Below, one piece after another: positions 1-12,100 of a stretch of 64,000 bases of DNA. The stretch is from Dipetalonema caudispina. Lineage: Eukaryota; Nematoda; Chromadorea; Rhabditida; Onchocercidae. The notes beneath the pieces are model-generated. The model ran no database searches, was not told where the DNA came from, and saw nothing but the letters and a program-made list of their open reading frames with translations. Position numbers and translations under genes: made by a program. Numbering within the stretch: the first letter of the stretch is position 1; every line of letters starts with the position of its first letter. The stretch is from assembly GCA_013365325.1 (NCBI GenBank), contig JABVXV010000020.1, forward strand, positions 434,001 to 498,000, in the 5' to 3' direction.

Positions 1-334
1 AATCTCAATAAGCAACAACGTTTCATTTCATGAATTAGTCTAGTAAGATTTCTCGCCATCAGAGATGATTACAGTTAAATACTTTGAACCAGTCCATTTG
101 TTTAACAGCTGTCACTGAGAGCAAAAAAATAAGTTTCTAATGAAGAAGATATGCTAACAATTTATTCTTCTTTCTATTATATTTTTTTCATAAAAGCTGA
201 ATGTGACTGAGTATTTCAAAGCGCTTTATTGTTAATAAGGATATAATAGACAGTGACAGCTTCATTTTATCGAAAAAATCTGATAAAAAGGAGAATATAA
301 ACGCAGTTTGAATTTTATTTATCAAAAAACAGAC

Positions 335-1868
335 CTTTTCGCAACCAGGATTTTTACACGACACGCCGATATGAATATCTGATTCTGCTTCTTCCTTTAT
401 TTCTGTTTTGAATCTTTCAATGGCTTTTAAAGCGCCATCGGTTACTTCAGACTTTATCGCTCTCATTATTCCCAATGAATCGTGTCTAGCTGCAGGTTTA
501 TTTAGACCATTCCAAACGATTACCTGAAATGAACTGTACTGCAAGCAAGCCATTGCATCCAGATCTTTATACATACATTGAAGGAAGAGGGTTGTTCTTT
601 ATACGAGCTTTACTTTCAGCGTCGTTTTTGAAAAAATTAAAAATAGCAATGAAAGAATAATATAAATGATTAAACGAATGGCAATGAAAGTCTCCTTTGG
701 AAGACTGGCATTTCTCTTTGCAGTTGCAAAAGTACTGCACTTCCCAAGCAAAGCTGGGATTTCCTGCTAAGTGTTCTTCTATTGTTCTGAATGCAGAAAA
801 TCTCTCTAGCGCTTTGAAACGTACATCACAACAACTGGAATAAAAAACGTGCCTCAAACTACATCAATTTTAACCAAACCGTAGTTGGAGCTGAATAAGA
901 AGTTCATAAAGGCATTATTTCGAATCTTATTTGGTATAATTTGCTATTCCTTTTCATTCTGTGATTTGTTTGATCATTGAGTTGTTTTTTATAATAGTTG
1001 GATCATTCTTTAATTCTTAGCCACACATTAACCACGGCACATGTTTAAATTCCTCATTTCGTTTCAACTATCCGAAATCCTGTCCAACGTTACAACATAG
1101 TCCAACTGTTAATACAGTAGTTAATGGTAACGATTAGCCACTGCGTTAATATTTTCCAAGTAATTTGTGAAACTCTAAATAAAAATTCCCTCTGAAATTT
1201 AATCCAAGAAGCCTCCTGTAAAACAGTAATATGCCGCTTGAACACACCTCTTCCGGTGTTTGCGACTTAATTTTTGTTTCCGACTTTTCGGGTTTCGTTT
1301 CTACTACAGATTTCTGATTACTGTGCTGTCCACGGGTACAGCCCTTCAGACTTAACCATGTACTGAAATCTGTACTTTTCTGATTACAGCAGCTCCAAAT
1401 TTTATAAGCATCATGGAAGTATGGCGCACCAGGATGATACAAACATGAATCTGAAAAAAAAAAAAAATATGCGTTTTATGGTAATAACTTTTTCATATTT
1501 GATCAGAATGCAAGCATTTAGACGTAATATAAAGATGAAAGTAGGAGAAAATAAGCTTGATGTTGAACACAATGAACTAGACATACTACGATACGTATAT
1601 GACATATATTTTTATTCTGTGTAATTTGAACTGATTGCAATAGCGTTAAATATCATACATGTACTTGTAGTAAATGAAAGATAAACATCACAAAGCTAAT
1701 TATGTTCAGATTATATTTAACAGATTAAATTGATAAAATTTAACAAATAATTATAAAAAGATGGAGGAAGAGAGAGAGAAATAAATGCTTACCATTGTTG
1801 TTGTTGCTAGGATCGAATTTTATACCACATCCTTTATTGTAGCAATAAAGTAGTTTCTCCTCTCCCAT
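335..1868 (-). CDS. chp-1: CHORD-domain protein (CHORDC1/Morgana/CHP-1 type), 5' part only
   Basis: Exons at 1793-1868, 1248-1450 and 335-523 splice in one phase into 156 codons. The start ATG at 1866-1868 gives MGEEKLLYCYNKGCG. Residues 9-70 form a complete CHORD zinc-binding domain: CYNKGCG, then YHPGAPYFHDAYKIWSCC, STDFSTWLSLKGCT and a final His. A linker with VWNGLNKPAARHDS and a helical LKAIERFKTEI segment follows. The second CHORD has just begun (SCKNPGCEK) where the last donor (AAG/GTCTGT) leaves the window. The rest of CHORD II and the CS domain must lie left of position 1. CHORD-CS proteins are HSP90 co-chaperones, linked in animals to ROCK and centrosome control and to stress responses. 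The family is certain from the cysteine pattern; exon ends are inferred from splice signals. An open frame at 567-857 lies in intron 2 and does not fit the domain. Confidence 0.93.
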
Positions 1869-3449
1869 TCACAGCTTATTATTGTGAAATATGAAATTCC
1901 TAAACTGAATTAATGGTGACAACCAGTTGATAATAGCTGAAGAAGAAAAAGTATGGTAGATAATGAGAGACTAGAGAAACGAGAGAATTAAGAGTACTGT
2001 GCTACTGTAAGATCCAGACATATCAAAGAAATGGAAAAGAGAATTAATGACGGATACAGAAAAGAGAATTAATAACGATTTCCGGTTAAGTGATATCTTT
2101 TGATGATATTACTTAACCTAACAACGATCCGGAATTGTTCAAGGGTTGTCATGGATTCTTTCAGGATTTCTTCCGTTATGTTTTTGATTCCAAGCCTGAA
2201 CCTGAATTACTACATGTTGTTATCTTTATTACTAATATCATAGTAAATCCTTTCATATAATCGTTTTGTACGTTCTGGGATTTTCCTGAGTTTTCACCTT
2301 GTTTACTTATTTTCAAAGTATTCTTTGCAATTTCTTAGCATAGAGTTTTCTAAATTTCCATCATTGCTTATGTCACCTGTAATATCTGCGACACATTCAA
2401 AATACGTCAAAATATTTATGATAGACAGTAATTTGACTGATGTGATATCAATATCTCGTCATTTTCCTCCTCTGTTTTGAAGATCCTTATTTGATAATGA
2501 ATTATATTTTATAACAAATTGTTGTTAAGAGTTTGGGATTTCTAAATTCATTGTATATAATTGAGAGGAATTTTTATTAATGAATTTATTTCCTGAACTT
2601 CAGCTATTACCCTGTGTCATTTCTTTCACTGTTCAATTGATCTTTTTTTGCTTTTTTCTTTGAAATCAAAATTTATCATGGTAATATCTTTTCCTTTGTT
2701 TCTTGCCATTCCACTCCAACAAAATTTTGAAACTCTTCATGTTTAATATACACATATCGTTGTGTGTCTTGTGTTTTACAGTACCAAAAAAAGACGAAAT
2801 CTGTTTTGGTATATACTGAAGCAGCACGCAAATAATATTTGCACTGAAGTATGATTCTGATAGGAGAAAGGAATTCGGTTTGGTTGGCTAATAATCCGTT
2901 TATTCGTCGTCCTTCCACTTATTTTACTTACGGAAATAACCGGATGTGAATGAATGATATCTCCTCAAACTTTTTCTTCTTACCATTGTCCATCGCTGTT
3001 GCTATTCCTTCTTGTTCTTGTTAAAGCTGATTAAAAATTATTTCCTTTTTCTCCTAACAAATTTTTAAAGTTTTCAGACTTTCGGTTTATGCTATATGTT
3101 GAACGGTTTTGTTTAATTCGTGCACTGATTATTGCCTGATATTGTCTCCGCTAATTTTCTAGTTATGTTTCAGCACCACGAAGATCCTTTCAGCTATGCG
3201 CCTAGATCGAATAGATTAAATAAAACATTACAGTAATTACACAAATTTAGTGTAAATAAATATAAGTAACAAAATTCATAACATCGTAACGCCAGCGTCC
3301 AAATTTACACGTTATATCAGAAAGGAGAAATTTGGTAATGTTGTTTCTTGGACATCTATTAACACATGATAGCATTGATAGCTTTCACAGCATTCGTTTA
3401 CAGTCATATATGATGTGCACATGAAGGATTCATAAATAGTTGAATAATT
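1869..3449. other. intergenic, between chp-1 5' end and the homeobox 3' end
   Basis: AT-rich sequence with no supported gene. It should hold the chp-1 promoter, because chp-1 is transcribed leftward from 1868. Two overlapping minus-strand frames are open around 2676-2918, but they show no domain or convincing splice borders. Confidence 0.5.
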
Positions 3450-3454
3450 TTATT
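3449..3454 (-). terminator. AATAAA poly(A) signal overlapping the homeobox stop codon
   Basis: On the minus strand the last codons read CAA TAA A, so the AATAAA hexamer starts inside the final Gln codon and includes the TAA stop. If it is used, the 3' UTR would be only about 10-20 nt. Confidence 0.5.
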
Positions 3455-6319
3455 GGACAAAATTAGATGGTCGTGTTAATGTTCTGATGGAACAAAATTG
3501 ACTTAAAGCGGTTGACAATGACGGGGAAGATGAAGCTAGTGACGGAATCGTGTTTGATTCGCTGAGCTGTACATTGGATACAACAGTTCCATGCTGACTA
3601 TTGCAGTGATTTAATTTCTGATCATCACGTTCTGTTTTTCGCCATTTTGCTCGACGATTTTGAAACCACACCTAAAGGACTTTTTTTTTTCTTTGCATAT
3701 TCACAGGAATGGTTCGAGCATACCTTTAGTTTTACAAATCAATTATTTAACTCAAATTTTTACGTTCGACAAAATCAGTAACGCTAACTTTCACCTACCT
3801 GTACCCTGGCTTCTGGTAAATTTATCTTCGTAGCAAGCTCTTCGCGTGCGAACACGTCGGGATAGTGCGATTTGCGAAAAGCTGCTTCAAGTTCGTTTAG
3901 CTAAAAAGGAAAATTATTTTCTGAGAAGTCGGGGTAGTCGAAAGATTTAATTTAAATATTAAACATTTATAAAGCGAAAGATAGATAGATTGGGATCGGT
4001 ACAGTTGAAGTATGTATTTGTGAAAAGATGTCGTTTGATCTCCTAACTTTTCGATTCTTCGTAATATATGAAGCAGTTTCACATAAAGTTTTACGAGAAT
4101 CGGTTACTTAACTGATTTAGAGTGGATCCCATATTTCTATTATTTCAGCTGAATTCATCACGTCTTCTATTTTTCAAATGAATATTTTTAACGTTTACTA
4201 ATATCCGTATTACCTTTTTAAATCCTAAAAAAATTACTAGTGCCGCCTTCTTGTTATCGCTCAAACTTTCTGAACGCATGAAATGTTTAGCTGATATAGT
4301 CACATTGTTTTGAATTACAAGTAAATATGCTTCCATAATATATTTTTAAAATTATATTTTCAAATCTTAGTAATATAATAACTTTTAAGTGTGCAGATAT
4401 TGATGGTTCACGTTAGTATCATTATCTGCTAATTTACAGAGGTTTTGGTATTTAAATCTGAGACTATAGTCACTGCTGTATACAGTTTTATTTTCTCAAT
4501 TGTAATTTTTAGTATGAAGAGGTTGACTTATAGTTGAGCTGTAAGAGAGACCGAAGAAGTTATGTTTATTGATTCATTTCAATATTAAGCAGGATTTGTG
4601 AAGGCTTCCAGATGTAAGTGGTGGAAGAGTTAGGAAAAGTTCTTTTGATGAAGAATAGCAAATTTGTTTAAAGGATTTTCGGAACATATAATTAAATTCT
4701 GTTCAGGATGAGCCAAATTGAATTGCTAGATCCAGTCATGATAAAATTAGTTTATTTGTCGTATTTTGTTCGCCTTCATGAAGATAAAATTGCATCAACT
4801 TAATGTAATACTTCTTGCTCAACTTCCCCGTCATCTTGTCATTGTTGGCCGAGACAAGATCTCGAATAAGGATCCTATTTAGACCCTGCTTGTAAAATTT
4901 CAATGATCTTATTCAGAAAGTGTCCGAAAACCGTGAAAATATTATTTCTGCTAGAGATTGATCCATAAAGTTAATACTGCTCACTGAAAACTATTCATTT
5001 GTACTTACACGATTGATTGAACATAAAATCAGTCACTTCCAGCATAAACAGATACCAAAGTCTCATTATCGGTTGTTATCAATGATATCCCTCAAGATTT
5101 TCAAGAGAAATATTGTCAATAAAGTTATTCTTCGTTTTATTTCGCAAAAGTCAAGAGTAATCTGCCTCCTTTTAATAACATTAATAATGGTCTATTAATA
5201 ATCTATTACAGTCTAAATTGAACTCCTGCAGATTCAAAAAAGAATAACTTATTTCATATTAAATTAACAATTCTGTATGAATTGTTTGTGAGAGATTACT
5301 AATCAATTCACTATTTATCAGTTCATTTACTTATATATAATAAAACTTCATCTAAATCCGAATACTTGATTCAGGGATTATTTCAGGTGGAACAAACTTC
5401 GTTCACCAAGATTTCCTTTTGTAGTCATTGAAATTTCATAATTTTGCATAAAAATAAAGATGAAAGGAAGCATTGGTATTATTCAAGTTAAAATCGCCAA
5501 ATATCCCAAAATTGATATAAGTCTTACTTGTTGTTGATTAAATGTTGTTCGATTGCGACGCTGCTTTCGTTTGCTTTTATCAGCAGCAGTACTACCTGAA
5601 TATGGCGTTAAATAGGCACGACAGTTCTGCTCGTAATCTTTTCGAGCATTTGCATAATCAAGACCTAAATGCTTTATATTAAAGGTAATTTCAAAGGGAG
5701 TAATTCACAGAATATGAAACATTGCACACCAATAAAAAATAATTTTGAAAGGAAATTTCAACGAAAATCTATCGTAAACATTTGAAAAGTTTTTAATTGA
5801 AACAGATTTGTAAAATTTCAAGTACCACTCTAATATGAACCACGGATAATTGCTTTTGCCGTGGCTCTTATCTTAAATATATCACTTCATTCGTTGTTGC
5901 AGATACCTTTCCAGCGCCTAAGAACGACAACATAGAAAATTAAATTATTTTCTATCAAACATACCATTTCTGTAGTTCTAGCTAATACATTTGGTACCTT
6001 TTAATTAATTTAGTCATATTTATTACTAGGAATAAGAATTGTTGAAATTATAATTTTGTCATAAGATGTGATCTATGATCAAATTGAATTGTAAAGATTG
6101 GAGCAGAGTAAGCGATGAATGTTTCGACTGGGTTCAGTTCTTAAGTTGTTTATATGAAATTTAAAATTAAATTAGTTTCCAAGGGAAGATTGGAAAAACT
6201 CACTTACCCGTATCATTTCGAGCAAGACCATATGGTGGTATAGGTTGAAGTGGTGGCAATAATGTTGGCCAAGCTGTGGAAGGTGTTGCGGCACTAAATG
6301 CGTAAGCAGAAAACATCAT
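3450..6319 (-). CDS. paired-like homeodomain transcription factor (Drgx/Prrx type, Q50)
   Basis: Four exons (6208-6319, 5528-5664, 3799-3900, 3450-3671) join in phase to give 190 aa from [11 protein letters not shown]. The homeodomain spans about residues 72-131. Its arm reads [15 protein letters not shown], helices 1-2 carry [20 protein letters not shown], and the recognition helix is [14 protein letters not shown] with Gln at position 50 and Asn at 51. The QRRNRTTF arm and RAKWRKTER end are closest, from memory, to Drgx, then Prrx. Arx, Alx and unc-4 fit less well. No OAR motif follows; the tail is a short Ser/Thr-rich stretch. The protein should be a nuclear DNA-binding factor, probably neuronal. 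A splice acceptor ends at 6329, 9 nt before the ATG, and could take a spliced leader. It is also in phase with further 5' exons (see 6720-7076). The stop codon overlaps an AATAAA signal. Confidence 0.9.
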
Positions 6320-6719
6320 GTTTAGAGTCTAAAAGTATAATACAAGTTTCTGAAGAAATAACTCATTTTGCATCATAGAATGCAAACATATCGCCAGTGG
6401 ACTAATTTATCTCTTCAGAATTGTTGAAAGCCAAAATCCTAATTTTAATCTAAAAATATTTTCAAGCTATCCGCGTTCAATCCATATGAGAAGTCTATAG
6501 AGGGGAAAGATTTGCTCGAAGATTTCAAAAGCATTACTTATGAATTATTTCAATTAGCTAATATTTATGCTACAATCTTGTAGATACCAATCTTATAGAT
6601 GGTCATCTCAATGTTACTAAATCTTTCTCCCTCTCTCTTTTTAGCACGATAACAGAAATGAACAGTGTTGTAAAGAATATTAGAAAACTTATCAAATGAA
6701 AATTTCTAATCTATGTTAC

Positions 6720-7076
6720 CGATCTACGATTTGGATACATAGTCCTTCCATCCTCACTTCGACAAACCAAAAATAATTCATTCATTGAGGTTAAATTTTG
6801 CAAAAGGTTAGTGTCAATGGTGTACAAGCCTAACTCCTCCTTCTTTTCATCGACATCATCCTCTGTAATTCATCATTTCATTCCTGCCTAAGTTGATTCA
6901 GTTATCTGATTGAGTGATATGGTAGCTCTCATTGGCATGTATATACTTCAAATAGAATTTACTTCGAGATTCACTTTCCAATTGAATTAGACGCCCTTCG
7001 TTACTCCGTTAATTTAATTGCCGTTGAGACGTCGTCTCTTCAACTGCCTCCAATTTATGATGAATATCGATGCCAT
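6720..7076 (-). CDS. probable extra 5' coding exons of the homeobox gene
   Basis: Two exon-like blocks lie upstream of the MMFSAY start on the same strand. Exon 6720-6862 has acceptor TTACAG, donor TCG/GTAACA and 47 open codons of coding character (DDVDEKKEELGLYTIDTNLL onward). It ends in phase 0 and joins acceptor 6329 as TLN-MMFSAY. Exon 7031-7076 follows acceptor TTTATAG, has an ATG 2 nt downstream (MASIFIINWRQLKRR) and ends in phase 1, which matches the 6862 acceptor. The combined protein would be about 256 aa. The weak donor at 7030 (GTCTCA) and the lack of any recognised domain keep this tentative. The short form from 6319 could be a second isoform. Confidence 0.45.
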
Positions 7077-9103
7077 CCCTATAAAGAATAACTCTCTGAG
7101 TTACTAGGCTAAATATATGATGGGATTACGCTTGGATATCTGATAGTAGGTATTTGTAATAAGACCATATGATAATTTTAATTTCAAGAATTATGGATTA
7201 AATTACAGATTATTGTTTATTCAATCATTGAAATATAAAATAATGAAAATTTGTAATTGTTCACAACATTTTATTGTCAATGCAAAAGCAAGAAATGTAT
7301 CGATCAAAAATCTTCCAAATTTTCCCTTAAAAATGATAAGAATAGCTGTGTTAAGAATTAACCAAAAATTTATCTCTTGAAAATTTTATTTAAGATTGTA
7401 AACTAGCATAACCCAATTTTATGAATGTGATGAGAGCTAAAAAGATCTTTCCCACTAAATGATGAAAAGTTTCACTTCCGTGTTAGTACAGGTGCAGAAG
7501 CAAAGTTGGCATCAATTAGTTTGATTAATGTCAACTTCATCGTAACTATCTAATTTAACTGCTCTAATCTATTCAATTCAGTTATTAAAATTGTCAAGGA
7601 AACTTGCCAGCTCAATCTCCACCTTTTCAGATTTTAAATCACTTTTCATTATGAATGATATAGTCATTCGTACCATCACTTATGTTGATTAAATTTACTC
7701 CTTTTTCTTAAATGCTGAAAGTATTCAAACCACTTGTACCTAACATTTCCTGAATGTTTTAGAAATGCATATAACATTCATCAATTCTAGAATTTGGGAA
7801 AAACATATAGGAAATGAACTTGTCATGTTATTTGCTCACATTTCGATCATATTATTCATATTCTGGAATACCTTTATTAATAGCTTCCATACTGATGCTG
7901 ATCGACGATGAAAGTCAAAATATCCGATGAAGTAAATTTTTATTTGATCTTCTGCATTTAACAGTGCACTGATAAATCTGATGAGAACGACAGAAAAAAG
8001 TCCGAAACTTTCTACAAGGAGAAATTTAATTTCCTGCTCTTTACTATAAAAACCTCATGCTTCATAATAAAATTTCACTGCTTCCACGAAAAAACCGTTG
8101 TAATGCATTATTTATTTACACAAATAGAGCATCCATATTAGTTGCGCAGTTTAAATATAAACAAATATATGCATACGGTTCACAAAGTTAAATAAAAAGG
8201 GAGCGTTTTGGGGAAAAACGAAGAGTGGAAACATATATAGAAAATCGTAAACAATGGTTTTTCAAAACGAACAGCAAATTAAATGGAGTATTATTCCACT
8301 TTCCTTTTTTTTTTTTTTCTTTTTTTTTGAAAACAATAAGCATATCACAGCGAAAGGCACAAATAAGGCATGATCAGGTAGTGCATACTCAGTGGAAAAA
8401 GACTGAACTGGATAAAAACAACAATCGGAAGATAATCGAAATTTACAACAGCTCTTGATTCTCGATAGCAGCAGTAACTTTTGAAGTACTAGAAATGATC
8501 AGATATGGGAGATGGTCTGTGAAAACTTACAGAAGTGAAAACTCATTCGAAAACTTCAAATAAAAACCTTCGTACTTCATGAATAAATATAATTAAGGAA
8601 TTATCAAATGTTGAGAGGTGAAATAGGTAAGAGAAAGTGCCGAAAAGGATTGAAAACAAAAAGTAATATGCTAATAGTAATATGTTAATATGTAAGTGTG
8701 GTTCATAATCAGTAGTGGGAAACATGAAAACATAAAATCTAGAGAGAAAACTTAGTTTTTCCAACTTGAAAACTGAAAGAAGTAAAAACACCTGAAACAA
8801 CAAGAAGTATGTACTATGATGCTAAGCAACGTGCTCAGCACAGAAATCTTGAAATTGTCTGCAAAAATGGTTCTTAATCATTGTAAAACTGAAGAGATGC
8901 AATTTGTTTCTCATATTAACTTTTCATAAACCATCGGCTGTTACATCATTTACTGCATCGCCTGAAATTCTTCGACTACACAATACTTAATTTTCCAATT
9001 TCAATTCAATACATTATGGATAGTGTGAACTACAGTTCGGTGAACAGTGGCATAGTTCGATCCTTAGTGTTAAATCTCATTTCAGATTTTAATGAAATGT
9101 AGT
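7077..9103. other. intergenic, AT-rich
   Basis: No gene is supported. It would contain the homeobox promoter and the 3' end of the tbc-2-like gene. Open frames at 8225-8458 (+) and 8543-8803 (-) are low-complexity, rich in Phe and Leu, and run across T-tracts. A TTTCAG acceptor at about 8794 and another at about 8971 could serve a last tbc-2 exon, but neither adds family-like sequence. Confidence 0.5.
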
Positions 9104-12100
9104 TCATGTTTCGAAGCAAAAGAAAGTTTTTTTAGTCTGCTCATTTCTAGGAAATATTAAAGTCTGGAGAAAAATGTAACTTACTGTTAATTGGCTAAGA
9201 TAAAACTGCCTTTTTATTTCTATACCTTTTTGTGGAAAAGGATTTAAATCGTTGAAAGCAATCTGAAATCAAAAAAATCACATTGCATAATGTTGTGTAA
9301 TCGAGTATCCCACTCCATATAGTGAACTTATGTTAATTAAGAACAAAATGGAGTAAGAAAGCTCTACAAACGGTCGCATCATACTGATTCTTAACTTATC
9401 ACCAAAACTGCCATTTCCATTGTAATGAGTTTATTACTAAAAATTCAGATCTGAATGAAAACATCAATTTATTATCTAAATAACACAAAGTAAACAGACG
9501 ATGCAACAAAAATTCTCACCTGTGCCAATGTCTTGAAATTGGGAACATGTTGTGCAACTCTACTCAATGACGCGTGCACAGCTCCAACAGATTTACACTC
9601 CAACACTGAGGTTTCGGCAAGTTTTAACACCCCAAGAGCAAAACGAAAAAGAACCTGTAGAAGGTTTACGCAAATATTTAAATAAGAATTTTGTATTTGT
9701 TCACAAGTGAAAATTTCATATTCTATTTTACTTCTAGAAAAGGTTTCTAATACAATTATGAGCAGAATAAATGTTAAAACAAAAGAGTATATTTTCTAAT
9801 TTGCTAAATATTTCGGAAGATATCCATATATCCAAAATCAAATTTTTCACAAATGAGAATATAAACTGTTTCATACTCACCTTATTTCCCTCATAGAGAA
9901 AAACGTCGAACAAATTCAAATAAATAGTATGCGGAAAGACATCAACAAAACAGGTAAGAAACCAACTAAGAGTGAAAGCTGAGAGGTCCACCTCAAACTT
10001 ACGTAAATGGGATGATAATTTTGGAAGTTTTTCACTAACTAGATCACGTAACACCTAAAAGAGAAAAAGTTCGCATTAGACACGAATCACAATACACAAA
10101 TTTCCAATTACTGACTTCTCCCATGACTTACACTCATTCCATCACTTTATAAATATTATAGCTATAAAAAAAATATTGCTGCTGAAATGCGCAAGTCGCC
10201 TTATGGTTACAATATTCCTTAATTCAAAACCTTCAGTAACATATCTTGATAAGCACAAACCTAATTAAATTTTTTTATTTAAAAATTAGATTTGAAAATC
10301 AAAATTCTTTGTAAATATGCTATCAGACTGGTACCTTTTGATCAGCAACGGCACAAAGTAACGTAGAAGTATAATATGCAGTGGGCTGTAAATGCTCAAC
10401 GCAGGCTACCAAGAACCAAAAAGCGTCAGATTCTTCAAGAAACAATAAAGCAATGGCAGCTAGACGATTTAATCCCTAAAATTTGAAACTATTAGTAAGT
10501 TGTTCCATCAAATTCACCAGTTCATAATCACACATAGGGATCAAAAATAACAGAAGCGTTAGATCTACCAATGTTGAGCTGGGATCAGAAAAAAATTGAA
10601 AGAATGAAGCGATAATAAACTTAAAGTACCTGGCAGTACCCAACAGACTTATTATGAAAACGATATGCACAAAGTACGCGACGTAGAACAACAATTTTTT
10701 CTGATGTTGGCTCATCGAAAAACCTGTTTGTAGGTAAAGTTCGAGCCAAATCCAAATCTATCTGTAATAATTTCATTCATTAATGTTCCATGAATGTTCA
10801 ATGTCGTCTGCTACCTTGCAAAAAAAAAAAAAAAAGAAAAAAAAAACGCTGCAAATCAGAATGCGTCAGAGATTCTAGATTAACAGAATATTACTAATAG
10901 AACCAAAACCTTTAAAAAAGTTGGATTTATCGTAATGCAAACCTGTTTCAAAGCACTGTCATTTTCGACAGTATTAATGCTAGCAGCATTCACCTTTCGA
11001 AGAAGTGTTTCATAATAACCATTACCGAGATCGGCCTTTTCATCACCCACGACATAATTAACAAGGCTGGAAAAGACACGTCAAAATGCAAAGTCTTAAA
11101 GATAATTAATTCGTAATCTGCGAAAAATGAAAAACCAGAATGAATAAATTAAAAACAAGCTAGAAAGATTATTTCTAACATCAAAATCCTGTAAGCACAA
11201 AAATAGAATCCTAAAAAGTGGAAACGAAATAGATATGAGGAAAGAGAAAGATATAGTCAATACAATATAACCCTTAAAAATCTGATAGTATAACCTCTTC
11301 TTCTAGATTTTTGAAAAAATCATAACTTGTCAAAACCAACAGTCCTTCCTATAGATCACGAATTTTGAGCATGCAGAATCACTAACAAAAAATTGTAGAC
11401 ATCAAAGAAAACCTTTTCCAGACTCTCGGTCGGTATGTTTTTGGTATACCCGTTCTCACCAAATTTTTTAGCTCAGTAGTGGGTTTCAGAGGACGTATTG
11501 CAGAATTCACCAGAAAACTGTCCCACTTTTGTAGCCAGTCTATGTACTGTGGATTCTGTTCCTAAACACAACCGAGAATAATAATGGTTTCGGATTGATA
11601 AACTTTTGCAAATATAAATCTCTTCGTAAAAGTTTGAATTCTGAGGCATTCAAATCCATATTAATATTTGGGAAAAAATTTATATAACTCACCATTTCCT
11701 GCTGACCAACGATCTCGTCACTTATACTTTTCAATTCAGCTGCAACTTCAAACATGTCAGTGGGTCGCAATTGATGGCGCTTCCTGTCGTCATTCAAATA
11801 AAATCCAAGAGAATCAGTAAGCCTCGCTGTAAACATTCAGCTGATAGGCTACAAGCTTCAATAAAATCCGATCCACTGAATGAAATGTTTAGAGAATAAC
11901 AAAAAGAAAAACACAATAACAAAAGGAAGATTCTAAGTTTTATAACAGAGCATTTTGGGAAACAACATAGTTCATAGACAATATTCCCATATTGCCCTAC
12001 AAAACAAAAGAATCTTCACTCCTTACTTTCTACTTTATCGTTATTTAACGTTCTTTTGTTTGTAGTCCAGTTTGTTTCGTCGATCAGAGCCTCGATTACT

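Noticed and set aside
567..857. 96-codon minus-strand open frame inside the chp-1 intron
   Set aside because: It does not continue the CHORD domain; the flanking exons 1248-1450 and 335-523 join in phase without it.
2676..2918. 80-codon minus-strand open frame
   Set aside because: No domain, a second overlapping frame is also open, and no convincing splice borders.
9164..9184. A 21-nt intron at the tbc-2 3' end
   Set aside because: It has GT and AG ends but is far below the usual minimum nematode intron length.
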